Assembly: GCA_031386065.1 (NCBI GenBank)
Contig: JANNBZ010000064.1
Span: 1 to 10,537, forward strand
Source: JANYJJ01 sp031386065
GTDB taxonomy: Bacteria; Pseudomonadota; Gammaproteobacteria; Burkholderiales; Burkholderiaceae_C
Reading direction: 5' to 3'
DNA: 10,537 nucleotides
The notes beneath the pieces were generated by a model. That model saw nothing but the letters and a program-made list of their open reading frames with translations. It made no database searches and was not told where the DNA came from. Each line of letters starts with the position of its first letter. Positions within the stretch are counted from its first letter, which is position 1. Of the stretch, positions 7,674 to 10,537 are shown in pieces. Both the position numbers and the translations under genes were made by a program.

Positions 7674-7687
7674 TGACCGGCCGGTCA
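7674..7687. promoter_or_regulatory. Perfect 14-bp palindrome in the hydrolase leader
   Basis: TGACCGGCCGGTCA is a perfect palindrome with no spacer, 47 bp before the hydrolase ATG. Its form (TGACCG-N2-CGGTCA) is typical of short operators bound by dimeric helix-turn-helix repressors such as TetR-family proteins. It is quite unlike the LysR dyad further upstream. No gene for such a repressor is in the window. It could also act as an RNA hairpin in the leader, although the lack of a loop makes DNA binding more likely. Confidence 0.45.
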
Positions 7688-7734
7688 ATCGCCGGGTGGG
7701 TGTGCTGACCAAACCTGAACCGTGGAGACAAAAA

Positions 7735-8457
7735 ATGGCGACCTTCGTACTCATTCATGGCGCTTGGCACGGCGGCTGGTGCTACCGAGACACGGCCAAG
7801 GCCTTGCGCGCGCAGGGTCACACGGTGCATGTCCCCACGCTGACCGGCAACGGCCAGCGGCTGCATCTGGCCCACCAGGGCATCACGCTGGAGACCCACG
7901 TGCGTGACGTGCTCGGCGTCTTCGAAGCCGAGGAACTGGACGACGCCGTTCTGGTCGGCCACTCGTACGGCGGCATGGTGATCACCGGGGTGGCCGACCG
8001 CATTCCGCAGAAGATTCGCCGACTGGTGTACCTCGACGCCTTCGTGCCCGAGCACCTCGACTCACTGATCGACTGCATCCGCAAGGCGCTGCCGCCCGAG
8101 GTGGCCGACGTGTTCCTGAACGCGTTCTACGGCGGCTCCGCGCAAGACCACTCGATGATGATCCCGGCCCTGCCCGGTGAGCTGTTCGGTGCGCCGCCCG
8201 CCATTGCCGAGTGGATGCGGCGCCGCTGCAACGCCCAGCCGCTGGCCACCTTCACGGCACCGGTGCTGCTCAGCGGTGCCGGCGCGTCGCTGCCGAAGAC
8301 CTACATCCTGGCCGATGGCTGGAACCCGAGCCCGTTCCGCCACTTCGCGGCAAAGGCCGCTGCGTCCGGCTGGCCCTGCCACACGATGAGCGGTAGCCAC
8401 GGCCTGATGATGGAACTGCCCGACGCGCTGGCAGCTTTGCTTGCAACGGCAGACTGA
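7735..8457 (+). CDS. Alpha/beta hydrolase, esterase of the methyl-esterase/hydroxynitrile-lyase-like group
   Basis: This 240-residue cytoplasmic enzyme has no signal peptide. Near the N-terminus it has the oxyanion-hole stretch LIHGAWHGGW (6-15). The nucleophile elbow GHSYGG gives Ser77. YLDAF (99-103) is typical of the group, a likely acid is Asp194 in ILADGWNP, and the catalytic His222 is in GSHGLMMELP. The compact fold with a small cap (about 105-170) resembles plant salicylate methyl esterases (SABP2 type), hydroxynitrile lyases and their bacterial relatives. The family hydrolyses small esters, so an ester of an aromatic acid is a reasonable substrate, but this is inference from position: it is the first gene of the operon, 19 bp before the oxygenase large subunit. 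The ATG at 7735 has GGAG at 7724-7727; the frame is open back to 7603, but that extension crosses the control region. A salicylate esterase gene (salE) beside salicylate genes in Acinetobacter is a precedent. Confidence 0.9.
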   Translation: MATFVLIHGAWHGGWCYRDTAKALRAQGHTVHVPTLTGNGQRLHLAHQGITLETHVRDVLGVFEAEELDDAVLVGHSYGGMVITGVADRIPQKIRRLVYLDAFVPEHLDSLIDCIRKALPPEVADVFLNAFYGGSAQDHSMMIPALPGELFGAPPAIAEWMRRRCNAQPLATFTAPVLLSGAGASLPKTYILADGWNPSPFRHFAAKAAASGWPCHTMSGSHGLMMELPDALAALLATAD

Positions 8458-8476
8458 GCCTGGATTGGAAACCCCG

Positions 8477-9715
8477 ATGAGCAGCCCACCGCTGCAATGG
8501 GAAAGCGGCACCAGCCGCATCCCGTTCGCTGCATACACCGACGAGGCGCTGCACCGCAAGGAGCTGGAGCGCTTTTTCTACCGCAAGCACTGGTGCTATG
8601 TGGGGCTGGAGGCCGAGGTGCCGAACGCGGGCGATTTCAAGCGCACGGCGGTCGGCGAGCGTTCGGTGGTGATGGTGCGCGATGCGCAGGGCGGCATCAA
8701 CGTGGTCGAGAACGTCTGCGCGCACCGCGGCATGCAGTTCTGCCGCGAACGCCACGGCAATCGCAGCGAATTCGTCTGCCCCTACCACCAGTGGAGCTAC
8801 AAGCTGAACGGCGACCTGCAAGGCGTGCCGTTCCGCCGTGGGGTGAAGCAGAACGGCCGCGTGGTCGGCGGCATGCCGGCCGACTTCAACACCGCCGAGC
8901 ACGGCCTGACGAAGCTGAAGGTCGCCACCCGCGGCGGCGTGGTGTTCGCGTCGTTCGACGCTGAAGTGGAGTCGCTCGAAGACTTCATGGGCCCGGCGGT
9001 GCTGGCTTACTTCGACCGCCTGTTCAACGGCCGCGCGCTGACCATCCTGGGCTACAACCGGCAGCGCATTCCGGGCAACTGGAAGCTGATGCAAGAGAAC
9101 ATCAAGGACCCGTACCACCCCGGCCTGCTGCACACCTGGTTCGTCACCTTCGGTCTGTGGCGGGCCGACAACCAGTCGGCGTTGGTGATGGACGCGCACC
9201 ACCGCCACGCGGCCATGATTTCCACCCGAGGGCAGACCGGCCAGGCCGCCGACGTGACGCAGGTGTCCAGCTTCAAGGCGGGCATGCAACTGCACGATCC
9301 GCGCTTCCTCGACATCGTGCCCGAGGCCTGGTGGGGCGGCCCGACGGCGGTGATGACCACGCTGTTCCCGAGCGTCATCCTGCAGCAGCAGGTCAACAGC
9401 GTGTCGACGCGGCAAATCCTGCCCGACGGCCACGGCGCCTTCGATTTCGTGTGGACGCATTTCGGCTTTGCCGACGACAGCGCCGAGATGACACAGCGCC
9501 GGCTGCGCCAGGCCAACCTGTTCGGGCCGGCGGGTTTCGTGTCGGCCGACGACGGCGAAGTCATCGAGTTCTCGCAGCGCGGTTTCGAGCAGAAGCCGCA
9601 GCACCGCATGCTGGTTGAACTGGGCGGGCGCGAGGTGGAAAACACCGACCACATGGTGACCGAAACGCTGATCCGCGGCATGTACCGCTACTGGCGCGAG
9701 GTGATGGAAGCGTGA
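8477..9715 (+). CDS. nagG: Rieske non-haem iron oxygenase large (alpha) subunit, salicylate 5-hydroxylase type
   Basis: This 412-residue catalytic subunit has an N-terminal Rieske domain with Cys81-x-His83 and Cys101-x2-His104 (17 residues between the pairs) holding a [2Fe-2S] cluster. The catalytic domain carries the mononuclear iron site: NWKLMQEN, bridging Asp211, His214 and His219, and probably Asp359 in the GPAGFVSADDGE stretch. Distinctive stretches (YVGLEAEVPNAGDFK, YHQWSY, GVPFRRG, GMPADF, ENIKDPYHPGLLH, RQILP) match NagG as I recall it, the large subunit of salicylate 5-hydroxylase, which makes gentisate. Related subunits act on other hydroxy- or aminobenzoates, so the substrate is inferred. 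The ATG at 8477 has only a weak GGAA (8467-8470); an in-frame ATG at 8441 would overlap the hydrolase and adds a non-conserved tail. The stop overlaps the start of the small subunit. Confidence 0.93.
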   Translation: MSSPPLQWESGTSRIPFAAYTDEALHRKELERFFYRKHWCYVGLEAEVPNAGDFKRTAVGERSVVMVRDAQGGINVVENVCAHRGMQFCRERHGNRSEFVCPYHQWSYKLNGDLQGVPFRRGVKQNGRVVGGMPADFNTAEHGLTKLKVATRGGVVFASFDAEVESLEDFMGPAVLAYFDRLFNGRALTILGYNRQRIPGNWKLMQENIKDPYHPGLLHTWFVTFGLWRADNQSALVMDAHHRHAAMISTRGQTGQAADVTQVSSFKAGMQLHDPRFLDIVPEAWWGGPTAVMTTLFPSVILQQQVNSVSTRQILPDGHGAFDFVWTHFGFADDSAEMTQRRLRQANLFGPAGFVSADDGEVIEFSQRGFEQKPQHRMLVELGGREVENTDHMVTETLIRGMYRYWREVMEA

Positions 9716-10188
9716 ACCTCGACCCTTCAACCTACGTCGCGCTGACCCAGCTCTACGCCGACTACGCCGCCGCCGTCGATTCGGGCGACTGGGACCTGTG
9801 GCCCGAGTTCTTCACCGACGACTGCAGCTACCGCCTGCAGCCGCGCGAGAACCACGAGCGCGGTTTCCCGCTGGCGACGCTGTCGTTCGAGAGCAAGGGC
9901 ATGCTGAAAGACCGCGTCTACGGCATCCGCGAGACGCTGTTCCACGACCCGTATTACCAGCGCCACGTGGTCGGTGCGCCGCGGGTGCGGCAGGTCGACG
10001 GCGAGCGGATTCACGCCGAGGCGAATTACGCGGTGTTTCGCACCAAGCTGTCGGAGCTGACCACGGTGTTCAATGCGGGCCGCTACATCGACACCGTGCT
10101 GCACACGCCGCAGGGCCTGAAGTTCGAGTCGCGCCTGTGCGTGTACGACAGCGAAATGGTCCCGAATTCCATCATCTATCCGATCTGA
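9712..10188 (+). CDS. nagH: Rieske oxygenase small (beta) subunit, salicylate 5-hydroxylase type
   Basis: This 158-residue protein has the NTF2/SnoaL-like fold of ring-hydroxylating oxygenase beta subunits, which brace the alpha subunits in the hexamer and are generally not catalytic. Diagnostic stretches are YADYAAAVDSGDWDLWPEFF, DDCSYRLQPRENHERG, FESKGMLKDRVYG, LFHDPYYQRHVV and the C-terminal MVPNSIIYPI. As I recall, nearly the same phrases occur in NagH of salicylate 5-hydroxylase, which strengthens the naming of the pair beyond generic dioxygenase. It starts at a GTG overlapping the large-subunit stop (GTGA), with GGAAG at 9706-9710 just upstream, so translational coupling and fixed stoichiometry are likely. 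No alternative start fits: the family alignment begins within the first few residues. Confidence 0.92.
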   Translation: MNLDPSTYVALTQLYADYAAAVDSGDWDLWPEFFTDDCSYRLQPRENHERGFPLATLSFESKGMLKDRVYGIRETLFHDPYYQRHVVGAPRVRQVDGERIHAEANYAVFRTKLSELTTVFNAGRYIDTVLHTPQGLKFESRLCVYDSEMVPNSIIYPI

Positions 10189-10196
10189 GGCCGACC

Positions 10197-10529
10197 ATGA
10201 ACGCTGTTGAATGGCTTGACGTTGCGGCGCTCGACGACATCCCGCCAGACGAAGTGATCGGGGTCAAGCTGGGCGCACACGACATTGCGCTGTACCGCGT
10301 CGACGGCGAGGTCTTCGCCACCGACAACATCTGCAGCCACGGCCAGGCGCGGCTGTGCGAGGGCTTTCTGCTGGGCCACGAGATCGAGTGCCCGTTCCAC
10401 CAGGGCCGCTTCGACGTGCGCACCGGCCAGCCGACCGGCGATCCCGCCACCGAGGCGATTCGCAGCTTCCCCGTCAGGATCGACGCGGGCCGGGTCTGCG
10501 TGGCGCTCGAAGTCCGCCCTCCAGCCTGA
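10197..10529 (+). CDS. nagAb: Rieske-type [2Fe-2S] ferredoxin of the oxygenase system
   Basis: This 110-residue soluble electron carrier passes electrons from a flavin reductase to the Rieske centre of the oxygenase. The cluster ligands are Cys46-x-His48 and Cys65-x2-His68 with 16 residues between the pairs, in contexts ICSHG and ECPFHQGRFD typical of naphthalene/Nag-type ferredoxins. The region CEGFLLGHEIECPFHQGRFD and the following DVRTGQPTG are hallmarks of this group. Length is normal and the protein is complete. The ATG at 10197 has TGAGG (10186-10190) formed partly by the small-subunit stop, only eight bases away, so it belongs to the same operon. In the classical nag cluster one ferredoxin and one reductase serve the oxygenase; no reductase is present here before the window ends. 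The symbol reflects resemblance, not proven equivalence. Confidence 0.92.
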   Translation: MNAVEWLDVAALDDIPPDEVIGVKLGAHDIALYRVDGEVFATDNICSHGQARLCEGFLLGHEIECPFHQGRFDVRTGQPTGDPATEAIRSFPVRIDAGRVCVALEVRPPA

Positions 10530-10537
10530 CTCAGGAC

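Noticed and set aside
7603..7734. N-terminal extension of the hydrolase from an ATG at 7603
   Set aside because: It has no family similarity, crosses the divergent control region and the 14-bp palindrome, and the ATG at 7735 has a good ribosome site.
8441..8476. Upstream in-frame start for the oxygenase large subunit
   Set aside because: It would overlap the hydrolase by 17 bases and adds a non-conserved 12-residue tail; the ATG at 8477 better matches related proteins.
8270..9730. A 486-codon minus-strand frame opposite the oxygenase large subunit
   Set aside because: It is a shadow of a gene with intact Rieske and iron-site motifs; the antisense translation has no domain-like pattern.
1..10537. 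Insertion sequences, tRNA or rRNA genes, CRISPR arrays
   Set aside because: I saw no transposase-like protein, no tRNA-like cloverleaf or CCA end, and no regularly spaced direct repeats; the gaps between genes are short and accounted for.

Overview
The window is high-G+C DNA from a bacterium, most likely a betaproteobacterium of the order Burkholderiales (Comamonadaceae or the Rubrivivax/Leptothrix side). The grounds are G/C-dominated third codon positions, Calvin/glycolysis-type tkt and gap genes close together, a divergent polyamine-type gene beside tkt, and a NahR/Nag-type aromatic catabolism cluster. This placement is inferred from recalled family sequences and gene order, not from a database search.

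Layout. Bases 1-122 (minus) hold the 5' end of an S-adenosylmethionine decarboxylase-like gene that runs off the left edge. Bases 187-4303 (plus) form a carbon-metabolism run: transketolase (tkt), an exported protein with three Cys-bracketed TonB-C-terminal-like repeats that starts on the tkt stop codon, and glyceraldehyde-3-phosphate dehydrogenase (gap), closed by a clear intrinsic terminator at about 4348-4378. Bases 4530-6608 (plus) encode a secreted subtilisin-type (S8) protease with an I9-like propeptide, a PKD-like domain and a GlyGly-CTERM-type C-terminal sorting tail. This gene converges on a LysR-type regulator of the NahR/NagR/DntR branch (6663-7565, minus).

Divergent from the regulator is an apparent operon of four tightly packed genes (7735-10529): an alpha/beta hydrolase related to plant methyl-ester esterases, the large and small subunits of a Rieske non-haem iron oxygenase that closely resemble salicylate 5-hydroxylase NagG/NagH, and a Rieske ferredoxin. 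The ferredoxin reductase and ring-cleavage genes are not in the window and may lie beyond the right edge.

How it may work (inference): an aromatic acid, probably a salicylate-like o-hydroxybenzoate, is released from an ester or similar conjugate by the hydrolase. The NagGH-type oxygenase, fed electrons through the ferredoxin, then 5-hydroxylates it towards gentisate, and the NahR-type regulator senses it. The 169-bp divergent control region carries two separate dyad sites: CACAAC-N6-GTTGTG beside the regulator start and a perfect 14-bp palindrome TGACCGGCCGGTCA in the hydrolase leader. This suggests dual control. The most interesting points are the esterase-first operon, the second palindrome, and apparent changes in the regulator's effector pocket.
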